Assembly: GCF_900120165.1 (NCBI RefSeq)
Contig: NZ_LT635475.1
Location: 1,426,001-1,490,000, forward strand
Length of the DNA: 64,000 nt
Direction of reading: 5' to 3'
Source: Ezakiella massiliensis
GTDB taxonomy: Bacteria > Bacillota > Clostridia > Tissierellales > Peptoniphilaceae
Part shown: positions 7,334-16,028 of the stretch, piece after piece
Layout of the letters: each line of letters opens with the position of its first letter
Numbering within the stretch: the first letter of the stretch is position 1
Notes under the pieces: model-generated
What the model was told of the DNA's origin: nothing
Seen by the model: only the letters and a program-made list of their open reading frames with translations
Database searches by the model: none
Program-made: the position numbers and the translations under genes

Positions 7334-9127
7334 ATGAAATCGATCAAGTGGAGGTTTGTTGCCGTTTATTTTCTCTTGGTTTTGGCTGTGCTTTTGGTGG
7401 TTGCATCGTCAATCACCGGCAGGCTGGAAGCTTCTTTGATAGAAGAGAAGAAGGACAATGTAACAAATCAAATTAATTCTTTAATTACTACTGGATTTTC
7501 CTTTCAAGATGACATATTAGATCCCAATCAAAGGTGGTTGCAAACCGTCATTAGCGATCGGGGTTTTCAAAATGATGAAGATATTTACATCATAGGCAGC
7601 GAGGATTTTGAAAATATCCTTGCGTCAAAAACTGCAGATGCAATCGACCTGCAGGGCACAAATGTATATACTATTGAGAAACTTAACCCCGCTTTAATAA
7701 AGAGGGGTTATTTGGGTGAGAAGGTTTTTGATGTTATAGAAACGGATACCCACAGGGAGGCCCACTTGGTCATTCCTATTGTAAACGAGAGCTCAAACGT
7801 CAAGGGCCTGGTCTATTCTGTTATGGACCTTTCAAATATTTCAAACACCATCACCCGGGCCAACAGGATTATGCTTGACTCAGGTTTAATTGCCTTAGGG
7901 ATCACAATTGTACTTTCCTTTATTATTTCAAACGGAATTACCAGCCCCATTGTAAAGGCGACAGAGGTTGCCAAGAGCATGAGTGAGGGCAATTTTGACG
8001 AGCGTATAAAGGTAAAATCAAACGACGAGATGGGTCGTTTCGCAGATATGTTTAACTATTTGGCGGCCGAACTCAAACGCAATATTGAGCGGACGGAGAT
8101 TGAAAGGGCCAAGTTGGATACCATCTTTAACCAAATGATCGAAGGGGTTGTGGCTATTGACTCCAACAGAAAAATAATTCACTTAAACGACCGGGCCCGC
8201 GAACTCTTTGACCAGCCACTTGACGTCGAACCTAAAAATTTGGATCTGAGACTCGCTGATATGGGCCTTAGCTCAATTAACTTTGCAAATCCATTTTCCC
8301 TGGAAGGCGAAGGCGACATTAAACTCCACAACAAGAGTTATAGATTTATTTACGCACCTTTTGAAGACCGTAACTTAAATGTTGGCGGCGTTATTGTTGT
8401 CTACCAAGATATGACCAAGGAGCGTAAGCTGGAAGAAATGAGAAGGGAATTTGTGGCCAATGTTAGCCACGAATTAAAAACTCCGATCACTTCCATCAAA
8501 TCTTACGCGGAAACCCTCATGAAATATCCCGTCGACGAGGAGACCAAGATGAATTTCTTGGAGGTCATCGACCAAGAATCAGATCGGATGGCCCACATTG
8601 TTTCTGATCTTTTGACTCTCACAACCCTGGAATATTCGTCAGAGGAAAAAGAGCTTAAGCTGGTTAACCTTACAGACATTGCCAAGTCTGCTGCAGAGCG
8701 GATGAAGATGGCAATTGCTGATAAAAATCAAGCCCTTTATACAGATTTTACAGAGGACTTGCATTCATTTGCTAACGAAGAAGATTTGCTGCAAGTGGTT
8801 ATAAATTTAATTTCAAATGCAGTTAAGTACACTCCATCAGGTGGAATTATAAATGTTGGAACTTGGACTGACGGTAGAAAGAATTATATTTCTGTCAAGG
8901 ACAACGGCATGGGTATTGCCAAAAAAGACCAGGCCAGAATTTTTGAAAGATTTTACCGGGTCGAAAAATCCAGGTCGCGGGCCATGGGTGGCACAGGTTT
9001 GGGCCTTGCCATAGCCAAGGAAATGGTCGACGCCATGAAGGGCGATATCAGCTTGGAAAGTGAAGTTGCCAAGGGCTCTATCTTTACGATTTCTTTTGAA
9101 AGGGAGGATAAGGATGGAGAGGCATAA
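7334..9127 (+). CDS. walK: Sensor histidine kinase WalK
   Basis: 597 residues, beginning one base after the walR stop. One membrane span lies at about 9-29, then an extracytoplasmic sensor domain of about 150 residues, a second span near 185-205, and a HAMP linker (SPIVKATEVAKSMSEGNFDE). A PAS domain follows at about 260-370, containing GVVAIDSNRKIIHLNDRA. The dimerisation domain has His379 in NVSHELKTPITSIKSY, and the ATPase domain has the N box (NLISNAVKYTP), DNGMGI and GGTGLGLAIAKEM. The overall plan matches Bacillus WalK. It phosphorylates WalR in response to the state of the wall. Confidence 0.93.
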   Translation: MKSIKWRFVAVYFLLVLAVLLVVASSITGRLEASLIEEKKDNVTNQINSLITTGFSFQDDILDPNQRWLQTVISDRGFQNDEDIYIIGSEDFENILASKTADAIDLQGTNVYTIEKLNPALIKRGYLGEKVFDVIETDTHREAHLVIPIVNESSNVKGLVYSVMDLSNISNTITRANRIMLDSGLIALGITIVLSFIISNGITSPIVKATEVAKSMSEGNFDERIKVKSNDEMGRFADMFNYLAAELKRNIERTEIERAKLDTIFNQMIEGVVAIDSNRKIIHLNDRARELFDQPLDVEPKNLDLRLADMGLSSINFANPFSLEGEGDIKLHNKSYRFIYAPFEDRNLNVGGVIVVYQDMTKERKLEEMRREFVANVSHELKTPITSIKSYAETLMKYPVDEETKMNFLEVIDQESDRMAHIVSDLLTLTTLEYSSEEKELKLVNLTDIAKSAAERMKMAIADKNQALYTDFTEDLHSFANEEDLLQVVINLISNAVKYTPSGGIINVGTWTDGRKNYISVKDNGMGIAKKDQARIFERFYRVEKSRSRAMGGTGLGLAIAKEMVDAMKGDISLESEVAKGSIFTISFEREDKDGEA

Positions 9128-10217
9128 GACTTTATTTTTAGTTTTACTGGTTATCCTATCCGTGTTTTTGTCCTACAAACTGATTTTCGACAAGCCAGAG
9201 GTGACTCTTGAGACCATCGACGTGGACGAAACGGAAATTATTTGCTACAAGCGCATGTACATGGTAAATCCAAACCGCGAACTTTTGAGAGAAATCCCAA
9301 ACAAGGAGATAAATTCCCTTATCGTTTCGTCTTTGGTCGGAGTAAATCCGACAAGGATAGGCGATGAATTGGTTTCGACTGACTTAAAGGACCAGGGCTT
9401 TTTAATTATCTCTGCCTATGACGTGCCTGTGGGCATGCTCTTTGCTTGCTTCAAAGAAAAGCTCCCCAAGCTTGAATTCGAAAGTTATGACAGGGCTTTT
9501 ATATCAAACGAAGGGAAAATTCTCTTGCAAACGGACAAGGGCGTTTTTGAATTTGCATCCAAGTACAGCTTGGCTATGCCTCTTAACAATGACGAAAAAT
9601 ATGTAGAAGTGGACGAAAGATTTATGCCTACAAAAATCGTGGGCGTGGATTCTTACGCTGATATTGTAAATCCAGTCGACTCATATATTGCAGACGATAG
9701 GCATCAAATAGCAAATGGCTTTTTAAAAAGGGAAGTTGCTGAGATTCGTGAAGACGATTCCTATCTATATGCAAGTAATGATGAGTCACTCAGAATTTTT
9801 GAAAATGGGGACATACATTATTTGTCCGTTGATCCGCAAGTGGATGTCAAACCCAATTTGCATGAGACTTTAAAAGTGCTGAGGGCTTTTATAAAAAAAG
9901 TTCCGGTAAATTTTTCAAATTATAGGATAGTAAGCCTTTATGAATCAGAGGACAACACCCTGATTTATCTGGCCAATTCCAGCCTACCGTTTTTCGCTTC
10001 AAATGGCCTGCCAATTACAGTTAATATTTCTGGGGGCAAGGTCACGAGCTTTTATTACAGCTCAAAGTATTTGAAGAAAGCGGATTCACTTTTCGTGGGG
10101 GCAGATGCGAGCGATTATAGGAATGCCTTTAAGGACAACAGTGATCCCTTTTTGATTTATACGGAGGCCGAGTCTGACAAGACCAGGGCCATCTTATCCA
10201 CAATGAGTACGAGGTAG
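9114..10217 (+). CDS. walH: WalK regulator WalH (YycH-like)
   Basis: 367 residues from ATG 9114, with AGGGAGG at 9101-9107, overlapping the end of walK by 14 bases. An N-terminal membrane anchor (about residues 5-24) is followed by a large extracytoplasmic domain. Sequence conservation of YycH is weak, so the call depends largely on position between walK and a YycI-like gene, size and topology. In Bacillus, YycH and YycI form a membrane complex that restrains WalK. The product of the next gene has the same topology, consistent with a partner pair. Confidence 0.75.
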   Translation: MERHKTLFLVLLVILSVFLSYKLIFDKPEVTLETIDVDETEIICYKRMYMVNPNRELLREIPNKEINSLIVSSLVGVNPTRIGDELVSTDLKDQGFLIISAYDVPVGMLFACFKEKLPKLEFESYDRAFISNEGKILLQTDKGVFEFASKYSLAMPLNNDEKYVEVDERFMPTKIVGVDSYADIVNPVDSYIADDRHQIANGFLKREVAEIREDDSYLYASNDESLRIFENGDIHYLSVDPQVDVKPNLHETLKVLRAFIKKVPVNFSNYRIVSLYESEDNTLIYLANSSLPFFASNGLPITVNISGGKVTSFYYSSKYLKKADSLFVGADASDYRNAFKDNSDPFLIYTEAESDKTRAILSTMSTR

Positions 10218-10219
10218 AT

Positions 10220-11035
10220 ATGGACTGGGCAAGAGCTAAAACACAACTGATATATGTTTTTATTGTTTTAAATATTTTTCTTGGGGCTATGCTGTACAAG
10301 CGCCAGCACTCAGCCTATGAAGACTTTGACTTGGCCGAAATTTTAAAGGGTCACGATATTTATTTGGATGCTGAGATTCCAAAGCCAGCCACTTTTGAAG
10401 GCAAGAGTTTGGTTTACAAGGTCTATACAGACGATGAAATCAAGGAGATTTTTTTCGACAAGCCGACTATTAGTGGGACAGAAGAGCTGAAAACTTTTAG
10501 CCAAGGGGACATGAGGGTCGACCTTATGCAGGGGAAAAATATCCGCTATACAAATACGCCAAAGCCTGAGGGCAAACTGATAAAAACTGTTGAGGAGGCC
10601 GAGGAAGCCGGCAAGGCTTTTTTAAAAGAAAAATTCGGCGAAGAAAATCTGCGCCTGACCAATTCCGACAACAAGTACGATAGGTTTAACTTGGAATTTG
10701 AACAAGTCGATCCCAAGACCAATCTCATTTTGGAGTTTGCTTATATAAATTTGGTTTTAAATGAAAACGGGGTCGTCAGTATGGACAGGCGGTCCTTTGC
10801 CAGAGTTGACAGCGTAAAAAATAATTTAGAAATTAAATATCCCAAGAGAAAGCTCTTAAAACTAATTGACATGACGGGTGTGGCTGGACGAACGGTGACG
10901 GGCGTTGAATACTGCTATTCATTTGACCCCAGCGAAATCCCTTATATCAACAACCCAGACAAGGTTTTAAGCGGCGATGCCAAACTTGCCCTACGTGTAA
11001 GTTTGGACAATGGGCGAATCATAATTATAGAATAG
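10220..11035 (+). CDS. walI: WalK regulator WalI (YycI-like)
   Basis: 271 residues. The N-terminus DWARAKTQLIYVFIVLNIFLG is the classic YycI start, a short cytoplasmic tail followed by one membrane span. The rest is extracytoplasmic and contains EEAGKAFLKEKFGEENLRL, as in the tandem YycH/YycI fold. It starts two bases after walH and is followed by the walJ hydrolase. The expected role is to bind WalH and modulate WalK in the membrane. Confidence 0.82.
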   Translation: MDWARAKTQLIYVFIVLNIFLGAMLYKRQHSAYEDFDLAEILKGHDIYLDAEIPKPATFEGKSLVYKVYTDDEIKEIFFDKPTISGTEELKTFSQGDMRVDLMQGKNIRYTNTPKPEGKLIKTVEEAEEAGKAFLKEKFGEENLRLTNSDNKYDRFNLEFEQVDPKTNLILEFAYINLVLNENGVVSMDRRSFARVDSVKNNLEIKYPKRKLLKLIDMTGVAGRTVTGVEYCYSFDPSEIPYINNPDKVLSGDAKLALRVSLDNGRIIIIE

Positions 11036-11048
11036 AATAGGAGATTTT

Positions 11049-11816
11049 ATGAAATTTTGTTCATTACAAAGTGGGTCCACTGGTAACGTGCAATATATTG
11101 AATACAAGGATACAAAAATTTTAGTCGACTGCGGCCTAAACGGCAAGCAGACCGCCAGTCGCTTGGCTATGATAGGCGTTAATATCGACGATATTGACGC
11201 TATTTTAATAACCCACGAACACGCCGACCACATCTGCGGAGCTGGTGTAATCAGCAGGCGGCACGACATACCAATCTACGCCACGGCCAAGACCCACGGA
11301 GCGGCAGCCACGACGATCAAGGACATTGGCAAGCACAACCGTAGATTTATTGAAGGGGAGTTTACAATTAAGGATTTATTTATAAAACCCTTCGCCACTA
11401 GCCACGATGCCATCGACCCGATTGGTTTTGCAATTTACGGCAACAAAAAAATTTCCATTATAACGGATACGGGTTTTGTAAGCGAGGAGGCGATGGAAGC
11501 CACCAAGGGGTCGACCTTGTTTTTTATAGAAGCCAACCATGATTTAAATATGTTGGAGTATGGGCCTTATCCACTGCATTTGAAGAGAAGGATTGCAAGT
11601 ACCGAGGGCCATTTATCAAATGTAGCCTGCGCAGAATTTTTAATAAAAAATATAGACAAAAAGACCAAGCAAATCGTCCTTTGTCACTTGTCACACGACA
11701 ACAACAACGAGGTCTTGGCCCTGATGACGGTTAAAAACATGTTGACAGATGCAGGCATTGACTTGCCAATTTGCATTTCCCATAGGGATGCTATAGGAGA
11801 GCTGATAGAATTATGA
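11049..11816 (+). CDS. walJ: Metallo-beta-lactamase-fold hydrolase WalJ (YycJ)
   Basis: 255 residues. The N-terminus FCSLQSGSTGNVQYIEYKD matches YycJ proteins, and the metal-binding motif THEHADHICG is the HxHxDH signature. Further metal ligands are likely in SHDAIDP, ITDTGFV and the C-terminal LCHLSHDN. YycJ family members are thought to be exonuclease-like and affect cell-wall and DNA processes; the precise substrate is not settled. It is a standard member of the wal operon and overlaps rlmH by four bases. Confidence 0.9.
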   Translation: MKFCSLQSGSTGNVQYIEYKDTKILVDCGLNGKQTASRLAMIGVNIDDIDAILITHEHADHICGAGVISRRHDIPIYATAKTHGAAATTIKDIGKHNRRFIEGEFTIKDLFIKPFATSHDAIDPIGFAIYGNKKISIITDTGFVSEEAMEATKGSTLFFIEANHDLNMLEYGPYPLHLKRRIASTEGHLSNVACAEFLIKNIDKKTKQIVLCHLSHDNNNEVLALMTVKNMLTDAGIDLPICISHRDAIGELIEL

Positions 11817-12268
11817 TAGAGATTATTGCCACGGGAAAAATCCCCAAAGAATATCGAGTAATTATAAATGATCTAATAAAAAGATCTTCCGTCTACCAAA
11901 AAATAGACTTGATTGAGCTCAAGGAAGTCAGCTTAAAATCCGACGAAAGCAATCTGCCAGAAAAACTGACCAAGGAAACCGAGGCCGCATTAAGCCGGGC
12001 CAAGGGGGAAATTTATATTCTGGACGCAGACGGTAAAATGTTTACGACAGATGAATTTACGGATCTTATAGAAAAAAACGAAAATATCGGACAGACGCTC
12101 ACCTTTATTATAGGAGGCTCTTACGGCTTTGACCACGATATGATAAAGTCATACAAAAAGATTTCCCTAAGCAAGATGACAATGCTCCACCACATGGCCA
12201 GCCTGGTCCTGGTGGAGGCCATTTATCGGGCAGAAAAAACCATGCGGGGGGCCAAATACGACAAGTAG
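11813..12268 (+). CDS. rlmH: 23S rRNA (pseudouridine-1915-N3)-methyltransferase RlmH
   Basis: 151 residues, a normal SPOUT methyltransferase length. The C-terminal knot reads FIIGGSYGFDHDM and SLSKMTMLHHMASLVLVEAIYRAEK, corresponding to the GGs.G and SxSxMTxPHQ..R..L.EQiYRA motifs. Here MLHHMAS replaces the usual PHQLMR and RGAKYDK ends the protein, so some usual motif residues differ, but the fold and the usual operon position behind walJ support the call. It methylates a pseudouridine in helix 69 of the large ribosomal subunit. Confidence 0.87.
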   Translation: MIEIIATGKIPKEYRVIINDLIKRSSVYQKIDLIELKEVSLKSDESNLPEKLTKETEAALSRAKGEIYILDADGKMFTTDEFTDLIEKNENIGQTLTFIIGGSYGFDHDMIKSYKKISLSKMTMLHHMASLVLVEAIYRAEKTMRGAKYDK

Positions 12269-12341
12269 CTTTAGCACATATATTTGACGAAGAGCGATCA
12301 TATATGATAAGCTGTAGGCAGGAAATATTTGGGAGGGACTT

Positions 12342-12695
12342 ATGGAAAATAAAAAATTTACAAGAGTAGATGCTTTTTTCCTACCAATAATTATTATCCT
12401 CTTGGCTTTAAACTTCACAGTATTCTTCAAGTCTAGAAGGTTTTTAGAAGTAGAGCTCTTGGTGGATAGGAATGAAAAAAGCCAAGTCTATGCGGACATG
12501 CACGGAATTCAGCTGAAAAATTTTGTCAATCCAAAATCGCTGACTGATTTCAATATGGCGACAAATCCAATTACACCTTATAGACAGAAACACTCTGAAA
12601 ATCCTACAAAATATCACAACTTTTTGAGGATAGAACTCGGGGATAGAGAGGCTATAATTGCCTTAGATGGGATGTTCATATGGCCAAACCACTAG
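12342..12695 (+). CDS. Unknown small membrane-anchored protein A
   Basis: 117 residues. A short basic head (ENKKFTRVD) precedes one membrane span (AFFLPIIIILLALNFTVFF), with the remainder probably outside the cell. I do not recognise the family. A good GGGAGG site precedes the ATG. TTGACG at 12284-12289, with a weak TATGAT-like element after it, may be a promoter; otherwise the gene is read through from rlmH 73 bases upstream. It overlaps the next gene, also a single-span protein, by 16 bases, so the two probably work together. Confidence 0.6.
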   Translation: MENKKFTRVDAFFLPIIIILLALNFTVFFKSRRFLEVELLVDRNEKSQVYADMHGIQLKNFVNPKSLTDFNMATNPITPYRQKHSENPTKYHNFLRIELGDREAIIALDGMFIWPNH

Positions 12696-13111
12696 TAAAA
12701 ACTTTAATTTATATAGTCCTAGTCCTATTTTTGTTTGGACTTTTTAATAACATCAAACAAAAAAATATGATCCAAGAACTAGTAGCAGAAGAAATGGACT
12801 ACCAGATCTCAGAAGACGAGCTAAGAATAATAAGGGCAGACGCCAATGCCTTGGCCAATTCGACTTATATGAATGGAGACTTCAAGTGCCCAGAATTTAA
12901 AGACGAAAATTTGTTTTCTGATAACCTAAGAGACCAGGCGATTTTTGATAAGGATTTTAAAAATAACGAAGCCAATAGGAGATACTTAAGAAGCATGATG
13001 CGTTCACTGGTAACAGCCATCGACAATAGGGCAGATGAAATCACTCTAGTAAAAACACTCAAGATAAGATACCGGGGCGTGGAAGTAAAAATCCCCTTCG
13101 CCTTTGAATAA
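12680..13111 (+). CDS. Unknown small membrane-anchored protein B
   Basis: 143 residues. One N-terminal membrane span (about 6-22, LIYIVLVLFLFGLFNNI) is followed by a charged soluble part with predicted helices and a lysine/arginine-rich C-terminus (KTLKIRYRGVEVKIPFAFE). No family is recognised. It is coupled by overlap to the gene before it and ends in a clear terminator. Position directly downstream of the wal operon makes an envelope role possible, but that is inference from location alone. Confidence 0.6.
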   Translation: MAKPLVKTLIYIVLVLFLFGLFNNIKQKNMIQELVAEEMDYQISEDELRIIRADANALANSTYMNGDFKCPEFKDENLFSDNLRDQAIFDKDFKNNEANRRYLRSMMRSLVTAIDNRADEITLVKTLKIRYRGVEVKIPFAFE

Positions 13112-13125
13112 AAATATGTAAGATT

Positions 13126-13153
13126 AAAAGATGGAGCTGATCCATCTTTTTTT
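13126..13153 (+). terminator. Rho-independent terminator
   Basis: AGATGGA at 13129-13135 pairs with TCCATCT at 13141-13147 over a five-base loop, followed by a T run. It ends the two-gene membrane protein unit. From here to 13388 there is no gene; the stretch holds a palindromic repeat and a promoter. Confidence 0.85.
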
Positions 13154-13290
13154 GACTGTGTAATATGTGTTGGGAAGCACAACATGAGCAAAAATATACA
13201 GTCTATTTTTATTTTTCTCTTTTTATTATTGTTGGGTTCAAGTTCTTAGTTGTTTAAGTTGAAAATAGAATTATTTATCTTAAAAAATAA

Positions 13291-13322
13291 AATCCTTTTA
13301 ATTTATTAGGAGTAAAAGGGTT
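13291..13322. repeat. Palindromic repeat, left copy (inverted relative to 15842)
   Basis: Arms AATCCTTTTA (13291-13300) and TAAAAGGGTT (13313-13322) form a 10-base stem. Its reverse complement matches 27 of 32 positions of the hairpin at 15842-15873, loop included, so the two are inverted copies of one element on either side of the ABC gene. On the minus strand it would act as a terminator, but no minus-strand gene points into it. Confidence 0.6.
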
Positions 13323-13357
13323 CTTTGTTAGAAATGTGAGAAAACGAGAGCGAAATG

Positions 13358-13366
13358 TGTTATAAT
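13358..13366 (+). promoter_or_regulatory. Extended -10 promoter of the ABC exporter gene
   Basis: TGTTATAAT at 13358-13366 is a perfect extended -10, with no good -35 at the expected distance. It lies 22 bases before the ATG at 13389, leaving a very short leader that holds AAGGGGGG as the ribosome site. Confidence 0.65.
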
Positions 13367-13388
13367 ATTTATATACAAGGGGGGCAAG

Positions 13389-15005
13389 ATGGTTAAAAAA
13401 TATAGAAAGCTTTTGGGCTACATAGGACCTTTTAGAAAAAGGCGATTTTGGCTCGTAGTACTTTGCGCAGCTTCGATATTAATCGGCTCTATAATGCCAT
13501 TTTTCATCGGAAAGCTTGTCAATATGGTAACTGTGAGTGCGCCTATTGCCGAAATTTTAAAATTCGGAGCACTTTTAATCATAATCGGACTTTTAGATGC
13601 GACTTTAAACTCGACGCAAAACTACATATGGCATATGTACAGTACGGAGTATTTGAACTATTTCAGAACGATTATGCTCCAAGCTGCGCTAAAAAAGAAT
13701 GTAAAATTTTTCAAAGAGAATGACGAGGATTTTACTAACAGAATTCTGCACGACACGTCAATTCTTTCGTACGACATTTCAATCGGTTTTCCCATGCTCA
13801 TTTTAAACGTGCTGAGAATTGGAATTGTCGTGGTTTTGATGTTTTATATGAGTCCGATTCTCACGATTTTACCTCTTTTGATCGTTCCGATTTACACGTT
13901 CACATTCCATAGAATAGACAAAAAAATAAGAACGGCATCGAACAAAGAGAGACGACTTTTTACAAGAGTTTCCGAAACCGTACAGGAATATTTGAACGGA
14001 GTTTTGCAGATAAAAATCAACGGCAAGGAAAAATTTTTCCTCGACAATTTTAAAAACACAATAAATGAATATACGGATTCGGCAAAGGATATAAAAAAAT
14101 ACACCGCAGTAAGTTACGGCGTGGGCGGATTTACAAAGGCGCTCCTTCCGATACTTGTGCTTATTTCGGGTGCGATTTTAATTATAAAGGGACAACTTAC
14201 ACTTGGCTATCTCTTCGCTTTTTATTCATATCTTGACTTTTTGTACGAGCCGATGACAAATCTTTCGGATTGGTACACGGGTATAAACGTTAGTCTCGGG
14301 ATGAGCGACAGAGTTTTGAGTTTTCTTGAGGACGATATGGAAGAAGAGAGTGGAGAGAAGATTCAGAGTATTGATTCAATCGAGTTTAAAGACGTGTCTT
14401 TTTCGTATGATTCCCAAAAGCCGGTTCTTAAAAGCGTGAACTTCAAATTTGAAAAGGGAGACATCGTCGGCATCATTGGACCGTCGGGCTCTGGTAAGTC
14501 GACGATTATAGATATTATCCTCAAAATTTGGGACACGTATACCGGGGAGGTCATTGTGAATGATACTGAGCTCAGAAAAATCAATCGCTCGAGCTACTAT
14601 GACAATCTTTCGCTTGTTGAGCAGGAGCCCTTTATTTTCAGAGATACAATTCTTCGAAATATTCAATTTGACAATGAAGTTGTCGACGAAAATGTTTTGA
14701 GGGAGAGCGAACTTTCAAATCTTGTCGAGAAAAAAGACGGAAAGCTCAACTATGAGCTTGCAACGAAGGGAGCAAATTTAAGTGGTGGTGAAAAACAAAG
14801 AATCGCACTTGCACGCGCTCTTTACAGCGACAAGGACTTAATCATACTTGATGAGTTTACGTCGGCTCTTGACAATGAAACTGAGGATAAAATTGTGCAA
14901 AACATAAAAAAGCTTGGCGACCAAGGCAAGATTGTAATTATCATAACGCATAGAAAAAGCCCGCTTTCAATAACGAACAAGATAATCGATTTAGAAAAGT
15001 TTTAA
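13389..15005 (+). CDS. ABC exporter, fused permease and ATPase
   Basis: 538 residues, a half-size exporter with about six membrane spans in the first 300 residues and an ATPase domain after about 330. It has Walker A IIGPSGSGKST, signature LSGGEKQRIALARAL, Walker B LIILDEFTSALD and H-loop ITHRKSP. It is monocistronic with its own promoter and terminator, so it probably acts as a homodimer. The substrate cannot be inferred. Codon choice (frequent TCG and ACG, few GGC/GCC) looks unlike the wal operon beside it, and it is bordered by inverted palindromic repeats and duplicated DNA. Acquisition by transfer is therefore plausible but unproven. Confidence 0.85.
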   Translation: MVKKYRKLLGYIGPFRKRRFWLVVLCAASILIGSIMPFFIGKLVNMVTVSAPIAEILKFGALLIIIGLLDATLNSTQNYIWHMYSTEYLNYFRTIMLQAALKKNVKFFKENDEDFTNRILHDTSILSYDISIGFPMLILNVLRIGIVVVLMFYMSPILTILPLLIVPIYTFTFHRIDKKIRTASNKERRLFTRVSETVQEYLNGVLQIKINGKEKFFLDNFKNTINEYTDSAKDIKKYTAVSYGVGGFTKALLPILVLISGAILIIKGQLTLGYLFAFYSYLDFLYEPMTNLSDWYTGINVSLGMSDRVLSFLEDDMEEESGEKIQSIDSIEFKDVSFSYDSQKPVLKSVNFKFEKGDIVGIIGPSGSGKSTIIDIILKIWDTYTGEVIVNDTELRKINRSSYYDNLSLVEQEPFIFRDTILRNIQFDNEVVDENVLRESELSNLVEKKDGKLNYELATKGANLSGGEKQRIALARALYSDKDLIILDEFTSALDNETEDKIVQNIKKLGDQGKIVIIITHRKSPLSITNKIIDLEKF

Positions 15006-15009
15006 CCTT

Positions 15010-15196
15010 GTGATTCACATAACTAAATACAAAAAGACAAAGCTGTCCAAAGGGGCAGCTTTTTGAAATTCAATATTTTAGATTAATTCTCAATTTTACT
15101 CATATCGTACCATCAATAATCATGCTTAAAAGATAAAGCACAAAAACAAACACACCTAATGGGCAAATGACAACTTTTATCAATTGCTGAATAGAA
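15010..15196. repeat. Duplicated intergenic segment, copy 1
   Basis: Begins GTGATTCACATAACTAAATA and ends ATCAATTGCTGAATAGAA. The same segment recurs at 15478-15636 in the same orientation, 468 bases downstream, with scattered substitutions and an approximately 30-base deletion in copy 2. It contains the terminator of the ABC gene: AAAGCTG (from about 15038) pairs with CAGCTTTTT. Weaker similarity continues past both copies (see findings), so the original duplication was larger. Confidence 0.8.
15037..15066 (+). terminator. Terminator of the ABC exporter gene
   Basis: AAAGCTG and CAGCTTTTT form a stem over a short loop with internal CC/GG pairing, followed by T residues, about 35 bases after the stop at 15005. 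The same structure recurs in the second copy of the duplicated segment, where no gene precedes it. Confidence 0.75.
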
Positions 15197-15318
15197 TGCT
15201 GTCCTTTAATTTTTTGCTTTTATTTTTTATAAACTCTTGTTATTTTTGAAAATAAAATTGTCTCATAAAAATTTAAAACTGCTTAAAAATGAAATTATTA
15301 TTTTAAAGAAGAAAAATG

Positions 15319-15347
15319 CTTTACATTTAAAAGTAAAAGGGTTTTTT
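15319..15347 (+). repeat. Palindromic terminator-like repeat
   Basis: CTTTAC (15319-15324), an eight-base loop, GTAAAAG (15333-15339), then GG and six T. It closely resembles the hairpin at 15985-16020, including the CTTTAC/GTAAAA core and the trailing T run. A degraded counterpart (CTTTAC at 15746) sits at the matching point after the second duplicated segment. No gene precedes it. Confidence 0.55.
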
Positions 15348-15477
15348 ATTTGCTTTTTATAATTACAAAATAGCATTTTTATAAACAAAAAATTGCTATT
15401 CTTGAAAATATACTATTATCTCTTTGCTAACTTTTTTCTTAATTTATTTCTGAATTTAATTATTAACCACACTCATA

Positions 15478-15636
15478 GTGATTCACACAACTAAATACAA
15501 AAAAACAAAGCTGTCAAAACGGGCAGTTTTTTGAAATTCAATACATACCATCAATAATCATACTTAAAAAGATAAAACACAAAAAACAGATACATCTAAT
15601 GGGCGATTGATAATTTTTATCAATTGCTGAATAGAA
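15478..15636. repeat. Duplicated intergenic segment, copy 2
   Basis: Copy of 15010-15196 with the same start (GTGATTCACACAACTAAATA) and end (ATCAATTGCTGAATAGAA). Differences are point changes and loss of about 30 bases after GAAATTCAATA. It includes a weaker copy of the terminator hairpin. The whole of 15006-16028 is otherwise non-coding and AT-rich; I see no reading frame that looks like a gene or a clear gene remnant. Confidence 0.8.
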
Positions 15637-15840
15637 CTAGGGTTTTTAAAATTTTTTCTGTTTATTTTATAAATTATTATATTATTTAAAGAGATAATTG
15701 TTTTATATAAAAAAATGATTTTATGTCTTATACAAAACAAGACGTCTTTACCTTTAAAATTGAAAGGGACTCTTTAATTCTAATTTTGTTTGGATTGTAA
15801 AGCATTTTACATAATGATATTAAGTAATATCTCAAAAAAC

Positions 15841-15874
15841 AAAGCCTTTTACTCCTGATTAAGTAAAAGGCTTT
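15841..15874. repeat. Palindromic repeat, right copy
   Basis: A perfect 12-base stem: AAAGCCTTTTAC (15841-15852) pairs with GTAAAAGGCTTT (15863-15874) over a 10-base loop. T-rich flanks on both strands would allow bidirectional termination. It is an inverted copy of the element at 13291-13322. Confidence 0.65.
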
Positions 15875-15984
15875 TTGAGTTTTAGCATTTTGTATTTTCC
15901 AATAAAAATTTGTGGTTTTTCTTCCACAAGTCTTAGCAGAGGTCCATTTTTACGGGAGACAAAAAATAATTCATTTTAAAAAAT

Positions 15985-16020
15985 AAAACCGCTTTACTGT
16001 TGAAAGTAAAACGGTTTTTT
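15985..16020 (-). terminator. Terminator of the minus-strand ABC exporter operon
   Basis: AAAACCGCTTTAC (15985-15997) pairs with GTAAAACGGTTTT (16006-16018) with a single mismatch. On the minus strand the stem is followed by TTTTATTTTTT. It lies just beyond the stop codon at 16029, and the T run on the other side makes it potentially bidirectional. Confidence 0.85.
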
Positions 16021-16028
16021 AATTTATC

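Noticed and set aside
13389..15005. Toxin or immunity function for the lone ABC exporter
   Set aside because: No bacteriocin-like precursor, peptidase domain or immunity gene is seen nearby; only a generic exporter can be supported.
15197..15477. Pseudogene between the duplicated segments
   Set aside because: The stretch is AT-rich with stops in all frames and no recognisable protein remnant.
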